From Lingula anatina (taxonomy: Eukaryota; Brachiopoda; Lingulata; Lingulida; Lingulidae), in NCBI RefSeq assembly GCF_001039355.2, contig NW_019774125.1, positions 165,516 to 229,515 on the forward strand: a stretch of 64,000 nucleotides of DNA, in the 5' to 3' direction. Below the pieces are notes generated by a model that worked only from the letters and a program-made list of their open reading frames with translations, was not told the DNA's origin and made no database searches. Positions 39,529 to 49,256 of the stretch are shown piece by piece (position 1 is the stretch's first letter; every line of letters starts with the position of its first letter). The position numbers and the translations under genes are program-made.

Positions 39529-42418
39529 GTTGCTGTGCGATACATCACTGACAAATAAGAGACCTACAAATAAGTGACCGTCCTTAAAATAAATTGAAAT
39601 GAAAGCCAAATAAATATAAATTGGTTGTGTCAATAACAACGTGTTTTTGTTTCTTTATTCCCTTTCTATTACATTTTTAAATACAGATTGCACTTTATCC
39701 ATTACATATATATCAGTCGCATTAGTATCTTACGTTTAAAAGCATTTCTAGAAATATAAGCATTTCTAGAAAAGATGTAAGCGTAGCATTAGTGTACGCA
39801 ATGAAACCTGGCGTTATATCCGGGATATGTGGTATCTTGGGTGCTTGAAGCCATTCAGAATATCAGGTATAATGCACAGCTGCATAAACGAAGTAACTTG
39901 ATCAACCTAATTTTATTCCATGTATCTAACACCTTAAAACATTCCACATCAAAATTACGAGATCCCTCTATGTCAGTTTCTCCACGTTCCACGTCAGGTT
40001 ATGTAAGATCCCCCTCGGCGCCCGATGGATGACCTCTGAAAGCTCATCAAGTCTAAAATTGGTCCCCATTTTCTCCGTCATTTTCTGAACCAGTTATCCA
40101 AACGCATTAAATAAGCGACAAGATAATTTCTCAAATTGACGGCGAATTAGCAGCGATCGTGGCCTCGCTGCATGCTTAGCGTTATTCTAACCATTGTCCT
40201 TCTATCCACGACGACAAGGAACAATGCCCGCCCCACGCTGCGGACGGATGTCTAACCTCAGAGCTGTGAGAGATCAGTCGGTGCAATTTTTCTAAATCCC
40301 CTGCCTTCTACACCTGTGGCCTTAAAGTGTGGACTTATCGAATACTGTGCGTCACTAGCTGGGAAATAATGCTATATTAACAATATATAAGGTTTTTAGT
40401 TTTCCCCCATAGCAGCAATTTATTGAGCTCAGAATGGTACATTGTCACATTTGCCAAAATTGTGTGCATAAAGAGGAAAAAATATTAAAAGACAAAAGTA
40501 TTAAAAAACACAAGTTATGTATTTGGCATAATTACATCAATTTTGATACCCTTTTTAATAATGTATTCAATGTTTAATATCATTATTCTTTATAATACAA
40601 AAATATATTGGTTGCATTATTATTATTAGAATTTATTTTTCATATCTATTTTGAAACCGTGTTCAGCGATGCCCGAGGTGAACACTACGTGTGAATTAAG
40701 AGTCGAAAGCCTGCCTCAATAAATCATATCTCTGCTACCATGGGGCTGTCTGCCAGTGAGTAATAAAACAAATAGCGTCTGTACCCCGGGGTCCCAGGGG
40801 ATCTCGCTCTCTACATACCCTCTACACGGACGTTTCTATATCAACATTAAGTAATAGTATCATCATGGACATCATCATCAGCACTTACTTCTTGTAGTTA
40901 AATTCCATGAGATAATTCTTAATTATGCGGTTATTATATTGTAGATTAATGCAAGTATTGCTCGATATTGTAACCTGCTGTCATATTTTCATGTATTTAT
41001 ATACTTAAGTACATTATCGAGCTGTTCGCCTTGGCTCATGAGATAAAATGAGCTTAATAATATATATAATATATGGCTTATATAAGGAAGTACCTAACTG
41101 AGTGTATTAGTAATACATGAAATATGTGGGATTTCTTGTATATATATGTCCATTCTCTGCAATACAGATCCGAACTGTATGTGTTTTTCTTTAAAAGTGA
41201 AATGTATTGCTTTTATGCGTATTGTTAGTAACCCATGCTACAGCAAGAGTTATGCCGCTGAAAGTTTTCAAAAATTATCTTTAAGTTGTAGATCAGAAAT
41301 TTATTATTATATAATGAACACTTTTATGTCTATCTGATACAGATACCTCTGGTGTATATACATCAATAAACTTACGATTACTGTAATAGGCCTAATATAT
41401 CACAATTCATGCAACCACATTTGTAAAACTGGACGTTTTCATACAGGAAAGATGCAGTAATTACCCCTTCTGTATGTTAATTGTCTCTGGAATATGTAGC
41501 AATATTACCTTCGGGCAGTTATCAAGAAAGGTGAAAATAGAGATGATGTCTCAGGAAAAAGAAAGCTTAGGAGGGAATTAGCGCACGCTAATTCATTATG
41601 AAAACAAATATGGATACTTTGAAGTTAATGCCCGTATTAACTATACGGGATAAGTAATAACCTTGAGCCCTGGGTGGGGTAATCGACTATAATAGCATGG
41701 CAGGTATGTTTCACAATACGGCTATAAAATCTATATGTAAAATAATATAAATTTATAGAAATTTAGGTCGGAGTAGTTGAAATACTCACACCTGTTGACC
41801 TATGATAAACACTAAAACCTTCCCAGGAAACAAGCCTTGTATTTCAACGGATGACATACGAGAAATGCCCGATATACACAAATATGAGAAGGAACAAAAT
41901 AAACTTGGCCTGCTGTTTCTGTGTTGCTAAATTAAGGACGATGTTTTCGACAGTTGCGTCTGTCAGAAGAGAGCCGGCGTACGAGAACGGTTTAACTCAT
42001 TTCAGCGTTTAACGGGGCAAGTCGTGTGTGTGTGTGAATTCAGTGGTTGATTAAACCTAACTCTACCTACGAAGCCACACCATTTAGGTACTTAATCAAG
42101 GCGAATTATTCTAGCAGATAGTTTTCCGTCTCTTCAGAATAGCTTCTAGACTTCGACAAAAGATGGGGTATTCGGTTCACCGCCATGACCCCGACGTGCG
42201 ATCGAAAAAGAAGGGAAAAAAAGTCAATTGAAATCCCGGTCCTTGTAAATTTACTCTGTGCTGTGTACATCGACGTGTTTCTGTTTGATGTTCTGGAGGT
42301 CCTGTGTAGGCCTATTAAAGCGTGCACTAACTAAAAACACTTGCTGAGAAATATCACTATACTTACCGTAGAGAAGTACGGAGAGGATACTGTACAACAT
42401 CGATATTCGGAATTCCAT
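9386..42418 (-). CDS. Gene 1: secreted, probably GPI-anchored protein with 12 ectodomain cysteines (six coding exons)
   Basis: Six minus-strand exons join without a phase conflict: 42418-42367, 14476-14284, 10904-10771, 10440-10302, 9945-9798 and 9550-9386. They total 831 bp, giving 276 residues plus a stop. Residues 1-17 form a hydrophobic signal peptide beginning MEFRISMLYS. The ectodomain has cysteines at about 36, 50, 81, 90, 98, 119, 134, 145, 172, 181, 190 and 212, an even number compatible with six disulfides, and one N-glycosylation sequon (NMT, about 111). A Ser/Gly/Thr-rich linker (223-250) leads to an 18-residue hydrophobic stretch four residues from the C-terminus. This resembles a GPI-attachment signal, though a single-pass membrane anchor is possible. 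I do not recognise the family. The spacing recalls all-helical secreted cysteine-rich invertebrate proteins, but I make no assignment. The protein probably acts at the outer cell surface. Confidence 0.85.
9750..9790. repeat. (TAA)n microsatellite beside the gene 1 exon 5 donor
   Basis: It ends seven bases from the exon 5 boundary; length variation here could affect splicing. Confidence 0.95.
9798..9945 (-). CDS. Gene 1 exon 5
   Basis: The acceptor is TTTTTTTTTACAG and the donor AAAG|GTACAAC. One base plus 49 codons encode an amphipathic segment starting RLDDFLNC, then KCGPEAS and DLSQTC, the last three ectodomain cysteines. A (TAA)n microsatellite begins directly after the donor in the intron. 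Confidence 0.88.
10167..10217. repeat. 51-base poly-A run in gene 1 intron 4
   Basis: An uninterrupted A run between exons 4 and 5, preceded by CCCCCCT. Confidence 0.97.
10302..10440 (-). CDS. Gene 1 exon 4
   Basis: The acceptor is CTTTTTACTTTCAG and the donor TGTAT|GTAAGT, a consensus donor. It encodes 45 whole codons, rich in Tyr and Gln, with cysteines in HQNC, SENC and QIVC. The TGACGTCA inside it is coding (a DDVT stretch) and should not be counted with the intronic CRE-like sites. Confidence 0.88.
10771..10904 (-). CDS. Gene 1 exon 3
   Basis: The acceptor is AATATTTTTCAG and the donor GAAG|GTAACG. It encodes 44 whole codons including GTRCLEFMIKMC and FQELC, with one N-glycosylation sequon (NMT). 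It holds three cysteines. One base at each edge completes the split Gln and Val codons. Confidence 0.88.
11405..11478. promoter_or_regulatory. CRE-like cluster in gene 1 intron 2
   Basis: TGACGTGA (11405), TGACGTCA (11424-11431 and 11442-11449) and a half-site GCGTCACC (11471). Confidence 0.4.
13318..13401. repeat. (CT)n-rich tract
   Basis: Mixed CT/CCC runs ending in about 20 pure CT units. Confidence 0.95.
14284..14476 (-). CDS. Gene 1 exon 2
   Basis: The acceptor is CCTCTTTTACAG and the donor CA|GTAAGTCTG. The exon carries two bases, 63 codons and two bases. It encodes the N-terminal ectodomain: a basic linker, then the first three cysteines, including a VREEIKSC helix and a VEAIRTFC end. 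The trailing CA joins the leading G of exon 3 to form Gln. A plus-strand open frame across the same bases is a shadow. Confidence 0.85.
14525..14697. mobile_element. MITE family 1, CAGGCCCGTAGCCAG ends
   Basis: A 173-bp non-autonomous element with mutated inverted ends (CAGGCTCGTAGCC and GGCTACGGACCTG) flanked by a 5-bp target duplication ATCTA (14520-14524, 14698-14702). Internal AAAGGTCCACT motifs are shared with the other copies. Confidence 0.85.
14703..16226. other. Gene 1 intron 1, left of the duplication
   Basis: No exon or element was recognised apart from a CCCA-rich tract at 15889-15919. Confidence 0.6.
17808..17876. repeat. (GA)n microsatellite, duplication copy 1
   Basis: Longer than its counterpart at 23572-23613 in copy 2. 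Confidence 0.95.
18672..19019. repeat. About 165-bp direct overlap around an N (assembly seam)
   Basis: Sequence 18680-18856 is repeated almost at once at 18858-19019, with an N between. Copy 2 of the large duplication has it only once (24405-24595). Confidence 0.9.
18857..18857. other. Single N: unresolved base or contig join
   Basis: It lies between two overlapping versions of the same 165 bp. Confidence 0.95.
21012..21208. repeat. 28-bp minisatellite, 7 units (copy 1)
   Basis: Seven units of about 28 bp built on CCAAGGCTGTGCCTGAATAC followed by an AATC-type spacer. A poly-T run follows directly. Confidence 0.95.
21988..21988. other. Single N at the junction of the 5.7 kb duplication
   Basis: It falls exactly between the last base of copy 1 (TTTTAGAGGG) and the first of copy 2 (TGTATATGTACCG). 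Confidence 0.95.
23572..23613. repeat. (GA)n microsatellite, duplication copy 2
   Basis: A shorter version of the array at 17808-17876. Confidence 0.95.
26620..26844. repeat. 28-bp minisatellite, 8 units (copy 2)
   Basis: The same array as at 21012-21208 with one additional unit and two altered units (a GCTTTGCC and a GCTTGAA variant). Confidence 0.95.
28343..28407. repeat. (TTA)n microsatellite
   Basis: About 21 units. Confidence 0.97.
31214..31244. repeat. (CA)n microsatellite
   Basis: About 14 units. Confidence 0.95.
31542..31703. mobile_element. MITE family 1, intact ends
   Basis: A 162-bp copy with perfect 15-bp inverted ends CAGGCCCGTAGCCAG, flanked by the 5-bp duplication AGCCA (31537-31541 and 31704-31708). 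Confidence 0.87.
34240..34462. promoter_or_regulatory. Cluster of four TGACGTCA octamers in gene 1 intron 1
   Basis: Perfect CRE palindromes at 34240-34247, 34321-34328, 34368-34375 and 34455-34462. The first three are embedded in a diverged direct repeat with TTTACACCGGGA, so repetition as well as selection could explain them. Confidence 0.5.
38355..38396. repeat. (TCTG)n/(CCTG)n microsatellite
   Basis: About ten tetranucleotide units, imperfect. Confidence 0.85.
39220..39478. repeat. 259-bp near-perfect palindrome (fold-back element)
   Basis: Arms 39220-39342 and 39358-39478 are reverse complements with only a handful of mismatches and indels, around a 15-nt loop. The arm contains ATCCCGCGGCGTAAT and GGTCTGTGCCCTGA. 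Confidence 0.93.
39489..39524. repeat. (GA)n microsatellite
   Basis: Begins 10 bp after the large palindrome. Confidence 0.95.
40192..40226. promoter_or_regulatory. Inverted pair of SOX-like sites
   Basis: CATTGTCCTT and AAGGAACAATG face each other across 14 bp in a locally GC-richer block (40140-40330) of gene 1 intron 1. Confidence 0.25.
42367..42418 (-). CDS. Gene 1 exon 1: start codon and signal peptide
   Basis: The exon encodes 17 residues (MEFRISMLYSILSVLLY) plus one base, then a near-perfect donor G|GTAAGTATAG. The ATG has G at -3 and G at +4. An in-frame TAG lies about 20 codons upstream with no ATG between, which supports this start. The single leftover G pairs with the GA that opens exon 2 to make a Gly codon. 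The 28 kb distance to exon 2 is the weakest part of the model; phase and the signal-peptide character are the arguments for it. Confidence 0.75.
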
Positions 42419-43320
42419 TGCGGTGAAATGTATGTATCTTGGAAAAAAATTGCAAAAGGCCGTCAGCTCGATGGCACTCTATTTTGATATTGGATTTCTT
42501 CCTCAATTCTCCAGGCTGTAAATGGCACTCGTAAAGTTTCCACCGAACGAGCAGAATAAATCCCAAGAATTCATCGCTTCGCACACAATTTTACTCCAGT
42601 TTCCACGGCCTGTCGTCTGCTATTTTTCCACACTTGTCGCGATCGTCTGCTCTCGTCCAAATGAAAGGATATCGTCTGCCGCAAACAGTCACATACTTGG
42701 CGTTCGCGTGTTAAACCCTACAGCCTATAAACTCCCTCTCTCTTTTCACCGTCAAACCCCGAGACACAGACGTGTCAAAAATTATCAGCAACAGATCTCC
42801 CTAATAACTTTGCCTTCTACCCGCCTCCTTGTGACTTCGACCTTTCACCTCTAGAGACCCGTTCGTCGCAGTTTACCCCAGTCTCTTCCTTTCCCAAACA
42901 GCACCTCCTCGGACTAGATATATATCTGAATCTCCCTCAGAGGGACCCGTTACTAAATCAGTCAGACGATCTGTCAGCAGAGTGAAAGCACACGAGAGGA
43001 GGAATTTCGAGAGAACAGGTTCTACTCCGTGCGTGGTATACCCTTCGTGTCCTCGTTACTCTTCCGATGCGCCAGCCTGTCTGTTATTCCCTTTCCCTCG
43101 TGTCTTTTTCAGTGTTATTCTTGTGAGCCGAAATGTCTACCTTTTTACGACCCTTCGTCCGACTTCCTAGCACTCTCGAGCACCAATGTTCTTTGCTTGC
43201 TAACTGGACAACCCTTTCTCCGCAGGGCCTCCGTCTCAAGCCGGATTATTTATCAGCAAACAGTATTATGTTTAGTCAGGGCATTCGCAATTGAACTCCT
43301 GATATAAATCGTAAATTTTG
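42419..43320 (-). promoter_or_regulatory. Presumed 5' UTR and promoter region of gene 1
   Basis: This is the block immediately upstream of the gene 1 start codon. It is visibly richer in G+C and CpG than the flanks and has fewer stop codons, which lets several open frames arise by chance. No convincing TATA box or initiator was found. The extent is a judgement by eye. Confidence 0.35.
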
Positions 43321-45127
43321 CACACAAAGGTTCACGTCATTTATTTGATAGCCCCGTTGACGTTTGCTTGCTAGATGTCATGATCCTCTGCGCAAACTGA
43401 ACCCCCTACTCGAAATAGCCATGCAAATTAAACGGTGCAGAAACCCGCCGTTTTAATTCAGCGTTGGGAATCCAACGGCCAACTATGCTATTGTGCCGCC
43501 TCCGGGTGGAAACGCAGTGATGACAAAAATTACACTTGTCAGTTGATTTTGATAAATTAGGGCAGTTGTTTTACGTTAAAGGGGTCAGTGATAGCCTTTT
43601 GATACACCAACTTTCTCTGCGTGTTGGGCCTCTCCACACTACGCTCTGATTCGATCCACATTACGTTGAAGCTTAATCCGCAATCTTGTCTGATTGGCAC
43701 AATTAACAACTGGCTTAATCTCTCTCGTATTGTATTCAAGGACGTACACATAGCTAGAATAAATTAATGTTAGAGCTATTGAGAGGGAATGTGCGTCATT
43801 AAAACTAATTTAAATTCGCTCCGTGCGGATCAAGTGTGAACGCGACCTTTTCTTATGGAAAGGTGTGCTCCGAACGACACTATATGACGCAAACAAGATC
43901 AAGTTGTATTTATACATCAGTGTGCATGTAGCAGACGCACACGGGGTAGGGGCGAGAGATCACTTTTAATTTCCCTTGCGCGTTTCTCCGTGGAAAATTC
44001 CAGACTTAGCCTCTAGTCGGCTCGTGGCTGTGACTTTTCCATTCCAATCAAACAAACTGACTCGAACATCCGTGCAATCTTACGCCATGCTTGTTAATTC
44101 TCACACTTAATCCCCACTTCCCTCTGGAAATCAAACCTGTCTATATAAGCAATATTGTTCGGTATTCTAGTCCCTTAAATAAAAAGGGTATTTTCATTTC
44201 TCGTGGTGTGGTGCTCCCTGTCCCCCCCCCCCTCCTCCTCCGCCCCCTCCCCGGCCAGTTCCAAACAACCAAACAGGGAAACGCTAGTACCTCAGCGTTA
44301 AAACCAGTGCCTTAAAAAGGAACGCGCTCCTCTTGAATAACAGAGATCACCTGAAAAGTGACCCTGAAGTTTGACAAGTAACGTCTGGTGGTCCGTTACG
44401 CAAAGAAAAAGATCACCGGTAAATCCTGGATGGTCGACACCAATGCGTTAGATGTGATTGCTTATTGTCAGTGCGGTAGCTGCGAATGGAAGTGTATAAC
44501 TAGGCACAATGGCGGATGTAGGATTGTTGAGGATTGCCGCCCATTTGTCTTTTAACTTTAAAAAGTTAAAACTGTGGAAGCGTATAAGTGCCACAACACA
44601 CAACAAAATCACTCAACACACAACATTATTTCAACACAACACATTAACTTCTCGACACAACCGGGGGATATATTAGCTGGGGACAAACGGTGCGGATTTG
44701 ACGGAAAATAAAAGTGGATAATTATGAAATTTTAGAAAATTTTCTTCACTTATAAACAGTAACAGGTTCATTCAAATTATCAGCTGACCTGAAAAATAGT
44801 ATAGGCCTACCGTGAATCTAAAACAAAAAAAAAAAAAATAAATAAACCCAAAATTACAGAAAATAAGAATAATTGATTAAAATTAAAAATAATAAAAATA
44901 ATCTAAAAACTATAGCTAGTGTTCTAATTGTACTCAGACCGACCAATATCATATGTGACAATTTATATATTCAATGCACACCTGTACGTCATTAACTAGC
45001 ATTTCATAGTAAATAGTAACACCGAACTTGTAATTTGACACGGAGCGCTGAAGTTGTGTCTAGTTTCTAGTTTCCAGTTTCATTTTTCAAAAACAAACCT
45101 GGCAACCAGAAACTAGTGTCGTTTTTC

Positions 45128-45128
45128 N
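45128..45128. other. Single N in the upstream flank of gene 1
   Basis: The N sits just right of a small diverged inverted repeat (45055-45120). No overlap of the flanks was seen here. Confidence 0.9.
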
Positions 45129-45434
45129 TCCCTAATGTCCCAGTATCAGGACTAGCACCAGTACGTCCCAGTGGTAATATTGTTAAATGGTATATAATGA
45201 GTTGCTATTTTTAAGTGTGCAGAAATTGGATTACCCTAACACCTACATCTGTTAGAATCAATTCTAAGATTGCCTGTTAACTCTGTTGATTGACAGTTGA
45301 TGGAAAGATGGCATCTTTTTGGCCCAATTATATTATTTCACTATCACATACTGATATAAGTGTTGAAATTTACAAGTTGACACAAAAAATCAAAAGTGAA
45401 TAAATAATGCAGAATGTGTCTATTAGGTGTTGTA

Positions 45435-45470
<36 letters not shown>
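45435..45470. repeat. (CA)n microsatellite
   Basis: About 18 units. Confidence 0.95.
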
Positions 45471-45474
<4 letters not shown>

Positions 45475-46654
45475 TATGATTGTAAAGCACAATTAAGATG
45501 ATCATATAAAAACAGCTCGCTGAAAAGAGGCGTATAAGTACAAAGCATGAATAGATGTCCATGTTTGTATGAGATTGAACAAAGTACCCAGGTGTTATGC
45601 AGTGTTTTCATGTTTGTGCATGTCGTGTGTGTGTTTGTGAGCTATTGTACGTGTGGATCTTAGGTTCACAGCATCTGCTGTGGCATAATAAAAAGTTACG
45701 TGATGATGGATATTGACAAGCACAATGAAATTTGAGGAATGGCAGTTTACTGTGAAAGAAAAAAATCCATACCAACCATCCTTTGGTATTCTTGTATTTT
45801 AATACCTCATGAAAGCCATATCACGGAATTAATACTATTGTGATTGAATATCAAATTTAATTTTCACCAGAATTACAGATATTGTTGGAAACTGAATTGA
45901 TTTCATACCATCCCAGATTAATTAAATGTGTGAATAAAGCAAGTTTTCTAGTCAGTTAGCTTTGCACGCATTAAACATCTTATGATGTTTGAGTTGTCGT
46001 TTATTGCTGACAGTAAAAATAATGATAGTTACAATGATGATATTAATGAAGAACTGATGATGGAATGTTTGAAGTCCAAGCACTTCATGATACATTATTT
46101 ACATGTGGAGGTTTTCTGCACAATGTATGGCTTTCAATTTGTAATATCTATGCACATGGTAGTTTTTGCTAGTCATTGCAAAATGTTTTGCTATTAGTAT
46201 TGAAATGAATAAAATAATAAATTATTTGGATAATAGAGAAACCTGGTCATCAGCATTTTATTTCATAGACCAAGGGTATGGGTAATAGCCATAAACTCTT
46301 TGGTAATATGTTTACTAATTTTAGGCAAGAACATCAAATTTAATACTTTGAAATAAATAGATAAATAAATGAATCAATTTTTTTGTAATTAACAAAAAGC
46401 GATATACAAAATGATTATTTAATTAAAAGCAATTACTGTAGCCATTCCTCAGTTGTTAATAGTTACAGCCAAGTTACTCTGTAGAGAAGATACCATACTT
46501 AGGAAGTGGGACTGTGTATACCTCTGTTATCTATACCCTCCTGTACATGTATTTCATATCATTATGCCTTATTGAACCCCTTCTATTGATTTTTTTGTAA
46601 GTTGTTCACCTGTTCTTATATGTATTCACAGTGTCACTGCTTGGACTGGGTCCC

Positions 46655-46987
46655 ATCATTGATTATTACAGCCCTGTACCATGGATGGAAGTGATATCAG
46701 TGGGATCTCGACTGTAAATAATGGCATCATTTCTTGGAGGGGCCTTATTGTTGAAAATCAAGGCCCTGTCCCATGCATAGAATAAAGTTTTGCTTGGGAC
46801 CATAGTCCTGAAATTGTAATCAGTGCGTTAATGAAGCTTAAACTAGCTGGGCTCCTCTACTGATTTGTAAGGCCTCGTCCCATGTATAAAGCTAAATTAA
46901 TCTGAGATGTTTTCTTGTGTACAGTCCATTGATGTTTTAAAGGGGATCCATCATTGATTTTCAAAGCCCAGTAACATGCATAGTTTT
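46655..46987. repeat. Degenerate tandem repeat, four units about 95-105 bp apart
   Basis: Variants of TTGATTTTCAAGGCCCTGTC followed by CCATGCATA recur at about 46660, 46752, 46860 and 46950. The spacers are not conserved. Confidence 0.55.
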
Positions 46988-47200
46988 GTGCCGGCCCATT
47001 CGATGAACAATCAACTTTTGGCTCTTTTGATTGGTCAATAACACTCCGTGCTCTTGCTTCAGCTCTGAAAATCTTTGATAAGGATGGCGAGAAGGTTTAA
47101 TTGTTTCTCGTAAGATGTTCAATACTCTGGTGTGACGACAAAGGCTGTTGGTATTGGGAATTGTTTGCACAGTTCCGCGAGAGGATTTTGGGATATGAAG
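46961..47200 (-). CDS. Candidate terminal exon of an unidentified minus-strand gene
   Basis: From a phase-0 acceptor (AGTACCCAG) the frame stays open for 79 codons to TGA. The peptide is basic (KPSRHPYQRFSELKQEHGVL, then QKLIVHRMGRHKTM). Its incoming phase matches the outgoing phase of the candidate exon at 52797-53042, but nothing else links them. The last codons lie inside a degenerate repeat, which weakens the case. Function unknown. Confidence 0.25.
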   Translation of the reverse strand, partial: LHIPKSSRGTVQTIPNTNSLCRHTRVLNILRETIKPSRHPYQRFSELKQEHGVLLTNQKSQKLIVHRMGRHKTMHVTGL

Positions 47201-48261
47201 CTGGGTACTGGAAGAAATATTTGCTCTGGTTTCAGAAAGAGAAAGAGGGGAATGTCCTTGCATAGGTTTGTGGATTTCAAGAAATGAAAAGAAATGAAAA
47301 GTTTTATAAACTTTCTGGGTAGATTGTGACAGCAAGGTTGATAACTGTGTATTCGGGCTTCTCTGGTGACCAGGGAATTCAGACGGACTGGTTTACCAGC
47401 ATCGATCTTAGAAGACAGTAAAGATGTGATGTCTTTTATGTTCCAGTTACTAATTTGTCATCTGTGAGACTTCTTGCATGGATCATTTATTCCTGCTGTC
47501 TCAGCAAGGCAGAGCTAGGCTGTTCGTGCTTTAACTGTTGAATAATGAGTGCAGGCATCAGCACACTGCTGTATAATTGTTCAAACCAGTGAGAATTCTA
47601 TCAACCATGCTTATAATTCACTCGGTCACTAGTACTTGAAGATGAATGACTCGAGGACTGAATGAAGGACTTGAAGATGACGTGAGCGAATAGGAGATAT
47701 TGGAGTGCATTGATAACTTTGAGTGATTGTTTGTTGAGGGAACACATACAAGAGAAAATCAGGCTAGTACTGGACTTGTGACATCCACTTATGAGGATCC
47801 GACATTTAATTTCTGTGATTTCGCACCACACCTTCACCCTCTTGAAACTGACAGGTGTAGAGTCTTTTTATTTACCATCCAAAGCTTGACATCCATGTGA
47901 AGAGATGATCCACTTCATTTGTTCAGCAATTGAGAGAGTGAAGCAGATTTATTTGTCATATCTTAATAGATCATTTGTATGTTAAAGCAGTCCTGGGGTT
48001 GTTTGAATATTGTGCAGGTTCCTCACTGTTACACTGTATTATTTAAGAAGAAGTTTCAGAAAAAACCCAGAATGGACCAGCAAGAGGAGAACTCGGAAGT
48101 GGAGACTCACAGGTTGGGTTACATAGAAATCATTTTACAAATCAACTTTTGACACTTATAACTTATTTCTTTGGGAACTGTGATAATTCTGATTGTCTTA
48201 TCTTTGGATAAATACTCACCTGTATGGGCTCTAAATGAAATAATCTACTTTTATTTTATTT

Positions 48262-48299
48262 TCTTTCTTTCCTCTTTCTTTCTTTCTTTCTTTCTTTCT
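48262..48299. repeat. (TTTC)n microsatellite
   Basis: An imperfect tetranucleotide run just upstream of the LINE fragment. Confidence 0.85.
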
Positions 48300-48318
48300 G
48301 TTACTAATTTCTTTATTT

Positions 48319-48390
48319 GGGAAGCTGAAGAAAAGATTTATGGATACTGTCAAAGAGGATATGCAGGAATTGGGAGTAGAGGAGGACCTA
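48319..48390 (+). mobile_element. LINE remnant: C-terminal fragment of a reverse-transcriptase ORF
   Basis: 24 codons read GKLKKRFMDTVKEDMQELGV then EEDL. This matches the well-known K-K-R-W-x-D-x-V-K-E-D-M motif near the C-terminus of RTE-type LINE proteins in animals. The frame is closed shortly after, so it is a dead fragment. Confidence 0.5.
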
Positions 48391-49236
48391 TTTATTTTTC
48401 ATTTAATTATTTATTTATGTCATGTTATCTATAGGTGCTCATTTGGAGTAGAAACAAGGATGCTTACAGTGATAATCTTTCTGGAAGCCTCCAAATGTCA
48501 TTTGTCTGATACAGGATCTGTTTTGCATTTGTTGTTTTCTGTCTTGGGAAATGCAATTTGTGGTTTCCATTTTTTTGTTGTTTCATTTTTTAAAAGGTCA
48601 GAAAGTAGACATGGTATTTTTGCAATTTAAATTGGAAATCACTTTTTTCTGAGAGGTTTTTCATCCTAAGGAGTTCCTGGTCCCCAGGTGTAAGGTCATC
48701 AAGCCATTTCATACTACTATTTTCTTTCAACCCATGATAAAAGTGACGATGGTGATGTCAATTAGATATCCACTTCCTCCATGGAGAAATGGTGAACAAA
48801 TAATTAGGGAGTCAGACTTTCGGATACTTAGGCAATTTTCTCTCCGTGGAATAATTACAATGGTATATTCTACATAAGGAACATGTGTCTGTCTTTTGTC
48901 CTTAATAATGTCAGATCAGGTTGATTACTTCCAGTTAGTGGATTGATTGCTCTGCAACATGCTGCGCATACTGTTACATTTGCTGTGTGTGTTGATTGCA
49001 ATCAGTCTTTATAAGTGATTGCTTGGATGATATGTTGAGGACCTAAATAGTTGATTGTTTTGATCCGTTAATATTTCAAATAAAGGATGAGTGCGAATAA
49101 CCATTGGCAAAGTGCCCATCGTCAATTTTTTTTAAAATTTTGCTATTATAAAGTTTATACATATATTGGTCGTGTGATAAAATATTAATTGGTTTGAGGC
49201 ATTGTAACTTAGTATTTTTAATGAGTTGTATGTGGG

Positions 49237-49256
49237 CGGGGGGGGGGGGGGGGGGT
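49237..49256. repeat. Poly-G run
   Basis: A G homopolymer of about 18 bases. Confidence 0.9.

Larger units (their letters stand above)
43321..46654. other. Region upstream of gene 1: nothing recognised
   Basis: Poly-C (44221-44230), A-rich stretches near 44820-44900 and a (CA)n run. No exon with paired splice sites was found. Confidence 0.55.

Noticed and set aside
42522-42854. 110-codon plus-strand open frame upstream of gene 1
   Set aside because: It falls in the GC-richer promoter block where stops are rare; no domain or start context supports it.
45055-45120. Small diverged inverted repeat beside the N at 45128
   Set aside because: Arms match only partly (CTAGTTTC / GAAACTAG core) and no element boundaries or target duplication could be defined.
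48072-48113. Possible plus-strand first coding exon beginning MDQQEENSEVETHR
   Set aside because: Good start context, but the donor (CACAG|GTTGGG) is weak and no downstream plus-strand exon was found.
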